Assembly: GCA_041060555.1 (NCBI GenBank)
Contig: JBEUDS010000002.1
DNA: 64,000 nucleotides
From: CAUJIW01 sp963205175
GTDB lineage: Bacteria; Pseudomonadota; Alphaproteobacteria; Sphingomonadales; Sphingomonadaceae
Strand: one strand, 5' to 3'
Shown here in pieces: positions 1-7,909 of this stretch (positions within the stretch are counted from its first letter, which is position 1; every line of letters begins with the position of its first letter). A program made the translations under genes and the position numbers. The notes under the pieces were generated by a model that had not been told where the DNA came from, did no database searches, and saw nothing but the letters and a program-made list of their open reading frames with translations.

Positions 1-1
1 C

Positions 2-337
2 CATCATGGCGCCGACCGGCTGGTCGCCGAGGTCAACAACGGCGGCGAGCTGGTGGGGGTGGTGCTGCGCTCGGTGGACGCGCGGGTGCCGCTGAAGCTG
101 GTGCGCGCCAGCCGGGGCAAGGCGGCGCGTGCCGAGCCGGTGGCGGCGCTCTATGAACGCGGCCTGGTCCACCATGTCGGTGGTCTTGCCGATCTGGAGG
201 ACCAGTTGTGCGGTCTGCTGCCCGGCGGCGGCTACGAGGGGCCGGGCCGCTCGCCCGACCGCGCCGACGCCGCCGTGTGGGCGCTGACCGAGCTGATGCT
301 GGCCCGCGCGCCACAGCCCAGGGTGCGCCGGGTGTGA
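2..337 (+). CDS. Phage/GTA terminase large subunit, C-terminal fragment
   Basis: The frame is open from the window edge to the stop, giving the last 111 residues. It would be the packaging motor of a head-tail cluster; the C-terminal half of TerL is an RNase H-like nuclease. The segment near the end, SPDRADAAVWALTELML, is the usual closing motif of HK97/GTA-type terminases, with Asp residues placed as in the nuclease site. The ATPase half lies outside the window. The portal gene follows 30 bp later, the normal order (GTA gp2 then gp3). Assignment rests on this motif and the context. Confidence 0.85.
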   Translation, partial: HHGADRLVAEVNNGGELVGVVLRSVDARVPLKLVRASRGKAARAEPVAALYERGLVHHVGGLADLEDQLCGLLPGGGYEGPGRSPDRADAAVWALTELMLARAPQPRVRRV

Positions 338-367
338 GGGCATCCACGGATTGCAAGGAGACAGCAG

Positions 368-1555
368 ATGGCATTTCCCCTGACCCGCTGGTGGGCCAAG
401 GCCCGCCGGGCGCCGCCGTCGCGCGCGCCGCTGGCGCTGCTCACCGGCTGGGCCGGCGCCAGCCTGCCGCGCGGCCATGACACGCTGGCGCGTGAGACCT
501 ATGTCCGCAACGCCATCGCCCAGCGGGCGGTGAAGCTGGTGGCGGAAGGCGCGGCCTCGGCGCGCTGGCTGGCCGGCGGCACCGACCGCGTGGGCGTTGT
601 CGACACCGGCGGCCATCCGCTGCTGGCGCTGCTGGCCCGACCCAACCCGCGCCAGTCCGGCCCTGACCTCGTCGAGGCGCTGGCGAGCCATCTGCTGCTG
701 GCCGGCAACGCCTATGTCGAGGTGGTGACCGATGACGACGACCGGCCGGTCGAGCTGCATCTGCTGCGCCCGGAGCGGGTCAGCATTGTCGCCGGCGCCA
801 CCGGCTGGCCGGCGGAATATCGCTACCAGGCCGGCGGACAGGTGGCGCGCTATCCGGTCGATCCGGTGAGCGGGCGGGCGGAGCTTCTGCACCTGCGCGC
901 CTTCCATCCGCTCGACGATCATTACGGCCTGTCGCCGCTGGAGGCGGTGGCGGCGGCGGTGGAGACCCACAACGCCGCCGCGCGCTGGAACAAGGCGCTG
1001 CTCGACAATGCCGCGCGACCCTCGGGCGCGCTGGTGTTCGACCCCGGCGAGGCCGGCGCCGCCTTGAGCGCCGACCAGTTCGAGCGGCTGAAACGCGAGA
1101 TGGAGGAGGGTTTCGCCGGCGCCGTCAACGCCGGCCGGCCGATGCTGCTGGAAGGCGGGCTGAAATGGCAGCCGCTGTCGCTGTCGCCGGCCGACATGGA
1201 TTTCGTCGCCGCGCGCGACGCCGCCGCGCGCGAGATCGCGCTCGCCTTCGGCGTGCCGCCGATGCTGCTCGGCCTGCCCGGTGACAACACCTACGCCAAC
1301 TATCAGGAAGCCAACCGGGCGCTGTGGCGGCTGACCATCCTGCCGCTGCTGGCCAAGTTGACGGCCGGGGTCGCCGCCCATTTCAGCGCCTGGTGGCCTG
1401 ACCTGACGCTGGACATCGACCGCGACGCCGTTCCGGCGCTCAGCGCCGACCGCGAGCGGCTGTGGGCGCAGGTGTCGGCGGCGGACTTTCTCACGGCCGT
1501 CGACAAGCGCCGGCTGCTCGGTCTGGAGGTGTCGGAAAATGTGACAGAGCAGTGA
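368..1555 (+). CDS. HK97-family phage portal protein (GTA gp3-like)
   Basis: A 395-residue protein of normal length for HK97-type portals. The portal is the dodecameric ring at the capsid vertex through which DNA is packaged. Supporting motifs are VRNAIAQRAVKLVAEGAA near the N-terminus, LLAGNAYVE around residue 110, and FGVPPMLLGLPGDNTYANYQEANR around residues 295-320, all characteristic of the family. A ribosome binding site, AAGGAG, lies 9 bp before the ATG. It is followed by an unrelated gene rather than directly by the protease. Confidence 0.95.
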   Translation: MAFPLTRWWAKARRAPPSRAPLALLTGWAGASLPRGHDTLARETYVRNAIAQRAVKLVAEGAASARWLAGGTDRVGVVDTGGHPLLALLARPNPRQSGPDLVEALASHLLLAGNAYVEVVTDDDDRPVELHLLRPERVSIVAGATGWPAEYRYQAGGQVARYPVDPVSGRAELLHLRAFHPLDDHYGLSPLEAVAAAVETHNAAARWNKALLDNAARPSGALVFDPGEAGAALSADQFERLKREMEEGFAGAVNAGRPMLLEGGLKWQPLSLSPADMDFVAARDAAAREIALAFGVPPMLLGLPGDNTYANYQEANRALWRLTILPLLAKLTAGVAAHFSAWWPDLTLDIDRDAVPALSADRERLWAQVSAADFLTAVDKRRLLGLEVSENVTEQ

Positions 1556-1633
1556 CGGAATTCCTTACATCTTAACCAATGCTACCATTCCGCTAACCAT
1601 CGAAGTTTCTGTCCCGATTGCACAAGTTTCAGT

Positions 1634-1648
1634 TGGCCCGCTCCTTGC
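1634..1648 (+). promoter_or_regulatory. Candidate sigma-54 (RpoN) promoter
   Basis: The string TTGGCCCGCTCCTTGC has GG at 1635-1636 and GC at 1647-1648, exactly 10 bp apart, as in the -24/-12 consensus TGGCACG-N4-TTGC. The only mismatch in the -24 element is A to C. It predicts a start near 1660, 29 bp before the ATG at 1689. Upstream (1560-1620) is the least GC-rich DNA of the cluster, where activator sites could lie. This is pattern matching only. Confidence 0.6.
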
Positions 1649-1688
1649 GGTAGGGCAGTATTAACGGAACAAGTGTGGGAGCACGGAC

Positions 1689-2117
1689 ATGTTGGGGAAG
1701 ATTCTGGCGGCGATCGGTCTGGCACTGGCGTTCATGGGCGCCACCTTGCTCAACACCGCGATGGCGCGGGCCGAGACCATGGATTTCGAGCTGGAACTGC
1801 CCGAGGGCGCCAGCATTGACGCCGCCACCATGGCCGGTGCGCTGATCGAGGCGCTGGCCACGGCGCCGGACGCTCAGAAGCCGGCGCTGGTCGAGGCGCT
1901 CGCCAACGTGCTGCGGATGAACCCGGAGGAGCGTATCGAATCGCCGGCCATCGCCATGGCGCCGCCGGCCGAGGCCGAGGGCGCCAGCGCCAGCGATCAG
2001 GTCGCCGAGGCCGAGGGCGAGGAGGCCGCCCCGGCGGACGAAGGCGCGATGACGCTCGATCTCGCGATCGTTCGCCGCGAGGGCGCCGAGGACGAAATCC
2101 TGCTGCAATGGCTGTAA
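1689..2117 (+). CDS. Hypothetical exported acidic protein inserted in the phage cluster
   Basis: I do not recognise this 142-residue protein. Residues 1-28 form a hydrophobic segment with an Ala-rich end (ATLLNTAMARAE) that could be a signal peptide or a membrane anchor. The rest is acidic and Ala/Glu-rich, with a central helix-like segment (residues 40-78) and a low-complexity acidic stretch (90-125). GGGAG lies 7 bp before the ATG. It sits between portal and DUF6127, where GTA clusters usually have nothing, and has its own sigma-54-like promoter (1634) and terminator (2228). It therefore looks like an independently expressed cargo gene (moron). Confidence 0.7.
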   Translation: MLGKILAAIGLALAFMGATLLNTAMARAETMDFELELPEGASIDAATMAGALIEALATAPDAQKPALVEALANVLRMNPEERIESPAIAMAPPAEAEGASASDQVAEAEGEEAAPADEGAMTLDLAIVRREGAEDEILLQWL

Positions 2118-2227
2118 CGTCAGGCCTGTAAGGCCGGGCCGTTGAGGCCGGGTCGGCAGGACTGAACGGGCGTGGCTGGCGCGCCCACGATATTTTCCTC
2201 ACCGCCTGTTCCCGAGGTGGAGGATGC

Positions 2228-2260
2228 ACGGGCCGGGGTTTTCCCCGGCCCGTTTGCGTT
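2228..2260 (+). terminator. Rho-independent terminator after the inserted gene
   Basis: An 11-bp perfect stem (ACGGGCCGGGG at 2228-2238, complement at 2243-2253) closes a TTTT loop and is followed by TTGCGTTTG. It lies 110 bp after the stop of the 142-residue gene and before DUF6127, so it would end transcription inside what is otherwise a continuous structural operon. Confidence 0.7.
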
Positions 2261-2288
2261 TGTGCCCCTGTTGTTCACGGAGGTCGTG

Positions 2289-2627
2289 ATGACCGCGCCG
2301 ATCACGGATCGCTGTGCCGCGACGCTCGGCCTGCTGGTGGCCCAGGCGCGCGACGAGGGCGCCTCGGTGGTGACACTCAAGGCGCTGACCGAGGAAGCGG
2401 CGGAGGCTGGCGCCGCCCGCGCGCTGGCCCGGCTGGGTCTGCACGACGGCAGCGCCGGCGCCGACATTCTGGAGTTGCGCCAGCTGCTGTCGGCCTGGCG
2501 CGACACCCGGCGGGCCGCCCGCCATGCCGTCATCGGCTGGCTGGTGCGGCTGGTGCTGGCTGGCCTGCTGCTGGGGCTGGCGGTGAAACTGCGCCTGATC
2601 GACCTGGCGCCGGACCTGCACGGCTGA
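2289..2627 (+). CDS. DUF6127 family protein
   Basis: A 112-residue protein. I chose the ATG at 2289 because TCACGGAGG sits just upstream and the protein then begins MTAPITDRC; the frame stays open further upstream without a ribosome site. The conserved core reads AAEAGAARALARLGLHD, then ELRQLLSAWRDTRR, then a C-terminal membrane helix (about residues 82-104). Members are found between portal and prohead protease in alphaproteobacterial GTA-like clusters; the function is unknown. The family name is from memory of this arrangement. Confidence 0.75.
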   Translation: MTAPITDRCAATLGLLVAQARDEGASVVTLKALTEEAAEAGAARALARLGLHDGSAGADILELRQLLSAWRDTRRAARHAVIGWLVRLVLAGLLLGLAVKLRLIDLAPDLHG

Positions 2628-2708
2628 GGCCAACCCGCCGCGCTTGATGCGCGCGGCAATCCATGAGGCCATCCCGCCGCGCTTGATGCGCGCGGCAATC
2701 CATGAGGC
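2625..2708 (+). repeat. Two tandem 39-bp hairpin repeats starting at a stop codon
   Basis: Two copies (2625-2663 and 2664-2702) differ at one base and are followed by the first bases of a third (TGAGGC). Each copy begins with TGAGGCCA; the first TGA is the DUF6127 stop codon. Each contains the inverted pair GCCGCGC/GCGCGGC around a 7-base loop. The repeats fill the gap before the protease gene. Confidence 0.9.
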
Positions 2709-2714
2709 ATCGAC

Positions 2715-3203
2715 ATGACCGAGATCACGACCGGCGCGCCGCCGGGCGGCGGGCTTTGCTTCGCCGGCTATGCCAGCGTGTTCGACCTGCCGGACCGCGG
2801 CCGCGACGTGGTGGCGCCGGGCGCCTTCGCCCGCTGGCTGGCCGAAAGCCGGTCGGTGCTGCCGCTGCTGTGGCAGCACGAGGCGCGCGAGCCGGTGGGG
2901 CGGGTGCTGCATCTGGCCGAGGACGCGCGTGGCCTGCGGGTGGTGGCGGTGCTCGCCGAGGGCTGCGGCCGTGGCCGCGATGCCGCCGCGCTGCTGCGGG
3001 CCGGCGCGCTTGCCGGCCTGTCGATCGGCTATCGCGTGCGTCGTGCCGAGGCCGATCCGCGCCGCCGGCTGCGCCGCCTCACCGAGCTGGAGCTGATCGA
3101 GATTTCGCTGGTGACCTTTCCCATGCAGCCGGCCGCGCGGGTGCTGGCGCTGGATGACTCCCTTCTCGCCCGCGAACCGCTCACCGCACCAATCTGGAGA
3201 TAG
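2715..3203 (+). CDS. HK97-family prohead protease (GTA gp4-like)
   Basis: 162 residues. This serine protease cleaves the capsid protein's scaffolding region during head maturation. Family motifs are GYASVFDLPDRGRDVVAPGAF near the start, the His of LLWQHEAREPVGRV (about residue 55) and the Ser of GALAGLSIGYR (about 97-107), followed by ELELIEISLVTFPMQPAARV. The catalytic His and Ser are present. The stop lies 3 bp before the capsid start, so the two are probably translationally coupled. Confidence 0.93.
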   Translation: MTEITTGAPPGGGLCFAGYASVFDLPDRGRDVVAPGAFARWLAESRSVLPLLWQHEAREPVGRVLHLAEDARGLRVVAVLAEGCGRGRDAAALLRAGALAGLSIGYRVRRAEADPRRRLRRLTELELIEISLVTFPMQPAARVLALDDSLLAREPLTAPIWR

Positions 3204-3206
3204 CCG

Positions 3207-4400
3207 ATGACCGATTACGACACCAAGGCCGACACGCCCGCGCTGCCGGCGTTCGAGGATGCCTTCGCGCAGGCGCAGGCCGAGGCGCTGACGCCACGCC
3301 TTGACGCGCTGGACGCCGGCCTTGCCGCGCTGGAACAGAAGCTGGAGCGCAAGATGGCAGCACTTGCCACCGCCGGTCGCCGGCCGCCGCTCACCGCCAC
3401 CAGGGCCGACTATGGCGACGACACGCATCGCGCCGCCTTCAGCGAGCGCTACCTGCGCAAGGGGCTGGAGACCGGGCTGGCCGGCATCGAGGCCAAGGCG
3501 CTCAACATCACCACGTCGGCCGAGGGCGGTTACGCGGTGCCGGAGGTGATCGACCAGGCGATCGCCACCCGGCTGAAGAATATCTCGCCGATCCGCGATC
3601 TCGCCACCGTGGTGACGGTGGGCAGCGCCAATTACAAGAAGCTGGTGGCGACCAGCGGCATCGCCTCCGGCTGGGTCGCCGAGAGCGCCGCCCGGCCGGA
3701 AACCACGGCGCCGCAATTCGCCGAGGTGGCGCCGCCGTGGGGCGAGATCTATGCCAACCCGGCCGCCACCCAGGCGATGCTCGACGACGCGATGTTCGAT
3801 GTCGAGGCCTGGCTGGCGCACGAGATCGCGCTGGAATTCGCCCGCCAGGAGGGCGCGGCGTTCATCACCGGCAACGGCACCAACAAGCCCAAGGGCTTCC
3901 TGAGCCATGCCACGGCGGCGACCGGCGACACGGCGCGCGCCTTCGGCACGCTGCAGCATGTGCCCACCGGCGTCGCCGGCAATTTCCCCGCCAGCAACCC
4001 GGCCGATATTCTCATCGATCTGGTCCACGCGCTGCGGCCCGCCTACCGTCAGGGCGCGGCGTTCGTGATGAACTCGGCGACCTGCGCGCGGCTGCGCAAG
4101 TTCAAGGACGGCGATGGCAATTTCATCTGGCGACCGGGCCTCGCCGAGGGCCAGCCGGCGACGCTGCTGGGCTACCCCGTGCATGAGGCGGAGGACATGC
4201 CGGACGTGGCGGCCGACGCGCTCGCCGTCGCCTTCGGCAATTTCGCCCATGGCTATGTCATCGCCGAGCGGGCGGCGACGCGCATCCTGCGCGATCCGTT
4301 CTCCAACAAGCCGTTCGTCCACTTCTACGCCACCCGCCGGGTTGGCGGCGCGGTGGTCAATTCCGACGCCATCAAGCTGCTGAAGTTCGCGGCGAGCTGA
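3207..4400 (+). CDS. HK97-family major capsid protein (GTA gp5-like)
   Basis: 397 residues. The N-terminal ~100 residues are charged and coiled-coil-like (LDALDAGLAALEQKLERKM), the delta scaffolding domain removed by the protease. The mature fold starts around KALNITTSAEGGYAVPEVIDQ, followed by typical phrases VAESAARPETTAPQF, EIALEFARQEGAAFITGNG and GYPVHEAEDMP. It ends with VNSDAIKLLKFAAS. Length and domain order match GTA and HK97 capsid precursors. Confidence 0.95.
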   Translation: MTDYDTKADTPALPAFEDAFAQAQAEALTPRLDALDAGLAALEQKLERKMAALATAGRRPPLTATRADYGDDTHRAAFSERYLRKGLETGLAGIEAKALNITTSAEGGYAVPEVIDQAIATRLKNISPIRDLATVVTVGSANYKKLVATSGIASGWVAESAARPETTAPQFAEVAPPWGEIYANPAATQAMLDDAMFDVEAWLAHEIALEFARQEGAAFITGNGTNKPKGFLSHATAATGDTARAFGTLQHVPTGVAGNFPASNPADILIDLVHALRPAYRQGAAFVMNSATCARLRKFKDGDGNFIWRPGLAEGQPATLLGYPVHEAEDMPDVAADALAVAFGNFAHGYVIAERAATRILRDPFSNKPFVHFYATRRVGGAVVNSDAIKLLKFAAS

Positions 4401-4480
4401 GCCGGATCGGGAAGCCGCATCGGTGCCGGCATCAGGCCGGCGCCGGTGCGGAGGCCGGTTTCTGACGGAGCGGAATTCTC

Positions 4481-5614
4481 ATGGCACTGCGCGGCACCAA
4501 CAACGGCGGTTTCAGCTTCGCGCTGCCGGCGGGCTTCGACGACACGCGCGACCTGTCGCTGTTCCTGTGGCTGCGCCGGGCCGGCACGCCGGACGCCGCC
4601 GATCGCGTTATGACGCTGACCAACAGCGCCCGCACGCGCGGCCTGCAGCTGACCATGGGCGGCTCGACGCTGTCGGCGGCGGCCACCGACCTGGTGCTGT
4701 CGCTGGGGTCGGGCGGCACGTCGAGCTGGGGCGTGGCCAGCGGCCACGACGGGCGCGGGCGCTTCACCACCGGACCGCTGTCGAGCGCGGACTTCGAGGC
4801 GCTGGCGGTATCGGTGCGCGGCCCGGCCGCCAGCGACAACAGCGGCAGTGGTGGCGCCCAGCAGATTCATCAACTGTGGTGGAACGGCGTCGAGACGGCG
4901 CCCAACCTCACCGGCACCGGCGGCGCGGCGCCGCCAAGCCCCGGCGGCAACGTCTCGCTGCTGGCGCGCGACGGCACGACCGCCAATTATTTCGATGGCT
5001 GGATCGCCGAGGTGGCGGTGTGGCAGGATTATCGCCTGTCGGCGGCGGACGTGGCGGCGCTGGTGGCCGGCGGCGCCGCGCTGGCGATCGCGCCGGACAA
5101 ACTGCTGTTTTATCGCCCGCTGCGCACCACCACGGCAGCGGTGGTCGGTGACGCCGCGCTCACTACCCATGGCACCGCGCCGGTGATCGATGTCGCGACC
5201 CATCCGCCGGTGCTGGTGGCGCCGGCGGACGCCCGGCACGAGCACGCCGCCGCCAGTGGCGCGCTGACGCCCATCGCCGCGCCGGCGGTGCTGTCGTCCG
5301 CGCCGGGGCTGCATGGTCATCACGCGGTGCCGGCGAGCCTCACGGTGGCCGGCACGCTGACGCCGGCGTCAACACGCCACGTGCAGCAGGCCGATGCGGC
5401 GACTCTGGTCTCGCCCGCCGTGCTGCACGCTGTCTCGACGGTCCATGGCCACGCGGCCACGCTGGCCAGCCTCGCGCCGCCGGGGTGGATCGCCCCGCGA
5501 CGCGCGGTGCAGGCGCATCGGGCGAGCCTCGCCGCGCTGCTGACGGCGCGCGGCTATGGCGAGCTGTGGCTGCCGCCGGGGGAGACGCGGCTGACGCGCA
5601 TCGAGACGCGCTGA
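4481..5614 (+). CDS. LamG-like virion adhesin with C-terminal His-rich repeats
   Basis: 377 residues, not part of the standard GTA set. Residues ~20-225 look like a concanavalin/LamG beta-sandwich: an early FLWLRR strand, a central QLWWNG strand, then FDGWIAEVAVWQDYRLSAADVAALVAGG, the usual end of such domains. Residues 250-351 are degenerate repeats of ~22-24 residues, each with His-X-His or similar followed by Ala and Leu (RHEHAA, LHGHHA, VHGHAA, VQAHRA), as in phage fibre proteins. It lies between capsid and connector genes, so a head decoration or glycan-binding role is an inference. The start has GGAG 14 bp upstream. Confidence 0.65.
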   Translation: MALRGTNNGGFSFALPAGFDDTRDLSLFLWLRRAGTPDAADRVMTLTNSARTRGLQLTMGGSTLSAAATDLVLSLGSGGTSSWGVASGHDGRGRFTTGPLSSADFEALAVSVRGPAASDNSGSGGAQQIHQLWWNGVETAPNLTGTGGAAPPSPGGNVSLLARDGTTANYFDGWIAEVAVWQDYRLSAADVAALVAGGAALAIAPDKLLFYRPLRTTTAAVVGDAALTTHGTAPVIDVATHPPVLVAPADARHEHAAASGALTPIAAPAVLSSAPGLHGHHAVPASLTVAGTLTPASTRHVQQADAATLVSPAVLHAVSTVHGHAATLASLAPPGWIAPRRAVQAHRASLAALLTARGYGELWLPPGETRLTRIETR

Positions 5615-5661
5615 GCGGCGTCGCTTTTCCAGTTCATCCGCATTTTCCAAGGAGAGAGAAG

Positions 5662-6033
5662 ATGGCCAAGTCGGTCCACACCGACGTGCTCGATGCCGCG
5701 CTTGCCGTGGTCGGCGCGTCCACGTCCATGGTTGCCTGCACCGGCGAGCCGGCGAATTTCGCCGCCGCCAACGGCGCGCTGAAACTCGCCGCCGCCACCA
5801 TGGTCGCCGGCGATTTCACGCTGGCCGATGGTGACACCTCGGGCCGCAAGCTGACGGTGGCGGCGAAAAGCGGTGTCAACGTCGTTGCCGATGGCACCGC
5901 CACCCATGTGGCGCTGCTCGATGTCGCCGGCAGCCGGCTGCTCTACGTCACCACCTGTGCCGCCCAGCCGCTGGCCAGCGGCGGCACGGTCAGCTTCGCC
6001 GCCTGGGACATCGAGATCGCCGATCCGGCGTGA
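5662..6033 (+). CDS. Small conserved phage structural protein
   Basis: 123 residues; the start at 5662 is set by AAGGAGAGAGAAG immediately upstream. It belongs to a family found in many siphophage morphogenesis clusters (start AKSVHTDVLDAAL, end SGGTVSFAAWDIEIADP, core LADGDTSGRKLTV and ALLDVAGSRLLYVTT). No enzymatic motif is visible. The beta-rich composition fits a head or neck decoration protein; precise function unknown. Confidence 0.7.
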   Translation: MAKSVHTDVLDAALAVVGASTSMVACTGEPANFAAANGALKLAAATMVAGDFTLADGDTSGRKLTVAAKSGVNVVADGTATHVALLDVAGSRLLYVTTCAAQPLASGGTVSFAAWDIEIADPA

Positions 6034-6408
6034 GGCGGGGCGGAAGGCGCGGGTGAATTTTCCCGCGCTGGCCAGGGCGCCACCAGAATCCCCTGGGGCC
6101 AGAATCCGTTGAGGCCGTCATGGCCGGGCCTGGTCCCGGCCATCCACGGGCGGCGGCGCCGTCGCTGCAAGCCTTGCCGGTGAGGACGGTGTTCACGTGG
6201 ATGCCCGGGTCAAGCCCGGGCATGACGGGAGCGTGGGGTGCCAGGCGCCGAGGTGGCGGACACCGGGGAAGCGGACGGCGCACGGGCGATGCCATCGCCG
6301 TCATGAGCCACTCGCCATGCGCCGCTGTCACTGAATCACGTCTCGCGTTTCAGACCGTTCATCCGCCTCCGGCCGCACCGGGGGCTTTTATTTGTCGGGA
6401 TCACGCCA
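6034..6408. other. 375-bp intergenic region containing a REP-type inverted pair
   Basis: No credible gene. The region holds the inverted pair of REP-like palindromes listed separately. The last 30 bp lead into the adaptor gene at 6409 without a strong ribosome site. Such a gap is unusual in a virion operon where neighbours otherwise overlap. Confidence 0.7.
6116..6227. repeat. REP-like inverted pair (BIME/REPIN-like)
   Basis: Two ~33-bp palindromic units face each other across a 47-bp spacer. Unit 1 (6116-6148) starts CGTCATGGCCGGGCC and ends GGCCATCCACG. Unit 2 (6196-6227) is its near reverse complement, starting CGTGGATGCCCGGG. This GGATGCCCGGGTCAAGCCCGGGC type is a common dispersed palindrome in alphaproteobacteria. 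Confidence 0.8.
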
Positions 6409-6690
6409 ATGTCGCTTTATCTCAAGGATCCGCAGGGGTCGCTCGACTACACCATCGACTGGGCGGCCGGCTATCTGTCCGGCCAGAGCGTCGTCACCAG
6501 CCTGTGGTCGGTGCAGCCGGCGGAGGCGGACGGCCTGGTGATCGCGGCGACCATCCATGACGGCGCCCGCACCGCCGCGACGCTCGGCGGCGGTGTGGCG
6601 GGCCATGTCTATCGCGTCACCAATCATGTGGTGCTCTCCGACGGGCGCGCCGACGAGCGTTCGCTGGCCATCCGGGTGGAGCAGCGCTGA
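6409..6690 (+). CDS. Phage fibre-tail adaptor-like protein
   Basis: 93 residues. It matches a small beta-rich phage family with DYTIDWAAGYLSG near the start, a central strand set, then GGVAGHVYRVTNHVVLSDGRADERSLAIRVE. Members are annotated as fibre-tail adaptors or unknown phage proteins. It overlaps the connector gene by one base (TGATG), so it is translated as part of the structural operon. The family name is from recall; being a virion protein is well supported by context. Confidence 0.65.
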   Translation: MSLYLKDPQGSLDYTIDWAAGYLSGQSVVTSLWSVQPAEADGLVIAATIHDGARTAATLGGGVAGHVYRVTNHVVLSDGRADERSLAIRVEQR

Positions 6691-7244
6691 TGCCGGCGAC
6701 CCTGCTCACCGACGCCGGCATCGCGCCGGTGTCGCTGGCCGAGGCGCGGGCCTACCTGCGCCTCGACCTCTCGACCGAGGACGCCGAGGTGGCCGGGCTG
6801 GTGCGCGTCGCCACCCAGCTGTGCGAGGCGTTCACCGGCCAGGTGCTGCTGGCCAGCCAGTGGCGTGACCGCTGGCCGCTGCCGCTGGCGGGGACCGCGC
6901 GACTGACCACCGGGCCGGTGCGCGCCATCGCGGCGGTGGCCTGGCGGACCAGTGCCGACGATCGTCTGCCACTGGCGGCGGCGGACTGGCAGGCGGACCT
7001 CGACGATCGCGACGGTGCGACCATCCGCCTGTTGAGCGCGGCGCCCGCCACCGCGGTCTGGCTGGAGGTGGATTACTGGGCCGGGCTGGCGGCGGACTGG
7101 AACGGTCTGCCGGAGCCGTTGCGGCTGGGCATTCTGCGGCTGGTGGCGCACCTGCACGCCCACCGCGACGCGCCCGACGACAGCGGCCCGCCGCTGGCGG
7201 TTGCCGCGTTGTGGCGTCCCTATCGCCGGATGCGCCTGCAATGA
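6690..7244 (+). CDS. Head-tail connector protein (gp6 / phiE125 gp8-like)
   Basis: 184 residues. Connectors extend the portal ring. Signature features are VSLAEARAYLRLDLSTEDAEVAGLVRVATQLCEAFTGQ at the N-terminus (SLAEAK-hydrophobic-R pattern) and the late GLPEPLRLGILRLVAHLHAHRD helix. It overlaps the upstream stop by one base and the next reading frame's ATGA region downstream. Confidence 0.88.
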   Translation: MPATLLTDAGIAPVSLAEARAYLRLDLSTEDAEVAGLVRVATQLCEAFTGQVLLASQWRDRWPLPLAGTARLTTGPVRAIAAVAWRTSADDRLPLAAADWQADLDDRDGATIRLLSAAPATAVWLEVDYWAGLAADWNGLPEPLRLGILRLVAHLHAHRDAPDDSGPPLAVAALWRPYRRMRLQ

Positions 7245-7267
7245 CCGGCATCGTGGGGAGCGCGACC

Positions 7268-7609
7268 ATGGGGACGGCAGGCGGCGAATTTCTCGGCCGG
7301 ATGCGCGAGCAGGTGACGCTGGAAAGCCGGGCCGGCGCCGACGATGGACTGGGCGGGCTCACCCGCGTCTGGCGTCCGGTGGCCCAGGTGTGGGCGGCCA
7401 TCGAGACCGAGGCGCTGGGCGAGGCGCCCTATGCCGGGCAGGTCAGCCATCCGCTGCGCTTCCGGCTGGTGGTGCGCCGTCGCGCCGACCTGTCGCCGGC
7501 CTGGCGCATCGCCTGGCGTAACCGGCGGCTGGCGATCACGGCGATCGACGCCGTGCCGGGGCGCGCTGATCTGGCGCTGCTCACCGCGCGCGAGGTGCCT
7601 GGGCCATGA
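7268..7609 (+). CDS. Phage head closure protein (GTA gp7 / SPP1 gp16-like)
   Basis: 113 residues from 7268, where GGGGAG lies 7 bp upstream; an ATG at 7241 overlapping the connector stop (ATGA) is the alternative and would add nine residues. The family pattern is clear: GRMREQVTLESRAGADDGLGG, a W-PVAQVWAAIE strand, and WRIAWRNRRLAITAIDAVPGRADLALLTARE. It seals the DNA channel after packaging. Confidence 0.88.
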   Translation: MGTAGGEFLGRMREQVTLESRAGADDGLGGLTRVWRPVAQVWAAIETEALGEAPYAGQVSHPLRFRLVVRRRADLSPAWRIAWRNRRLAITAIDAVPGRADLALLTAREVPGP

Positions 7610-7905
7610 GCCGCGCAACCACTCCGGACACCGCGCGACTGACCGCGCGGCTGCACGCCGTCGGCGTGGCGGGCGCCGGCCGCGCGGCGGATGACCTCGC
7701 CGAGGAGATCCGCGCCGCCGCCGCCGGCCTGGCACCGGGCCGGCTGGGCGCGGCGCTGGATGTCGCGCGGGACGGCGACGGCGCGTCGGTGATCGCGCCC
7801 GGTTTCGCCCGTTTTGTCGAGTTCGGCACCCGCGTGATGCCGGCCCGCCCGTTCCTGCGCCCGGCGATCGATCAGGTTCGCGCCGGACTCGTGCCGAGGA
7901 GATGA
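7606..7905 (+). CDS. HK97 gp10-family phage protein
   Basis: 99 residues. The signature is the C-terminal block ARFVEFGTRVMPARPFLRPAIDQ. Members help complete or terminate the tail at the neck. It starts inside the stop of the head closure gene (ATGA overlap), so the two are translationally coupled. It is shorter than many homologues, lacking an extended N-terminal helix. Confidence 0.85.
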   Translation: MSRATTPDTARLTARLHAVGVAGAGRAADDLAEEIRAAAAGLAPGRLGAALDVARDGDGASVIAPGFARFVEFGTRVMPARPFLRPAIDQVRAGLVPRR

Positions 7906-7909
7906 CATC

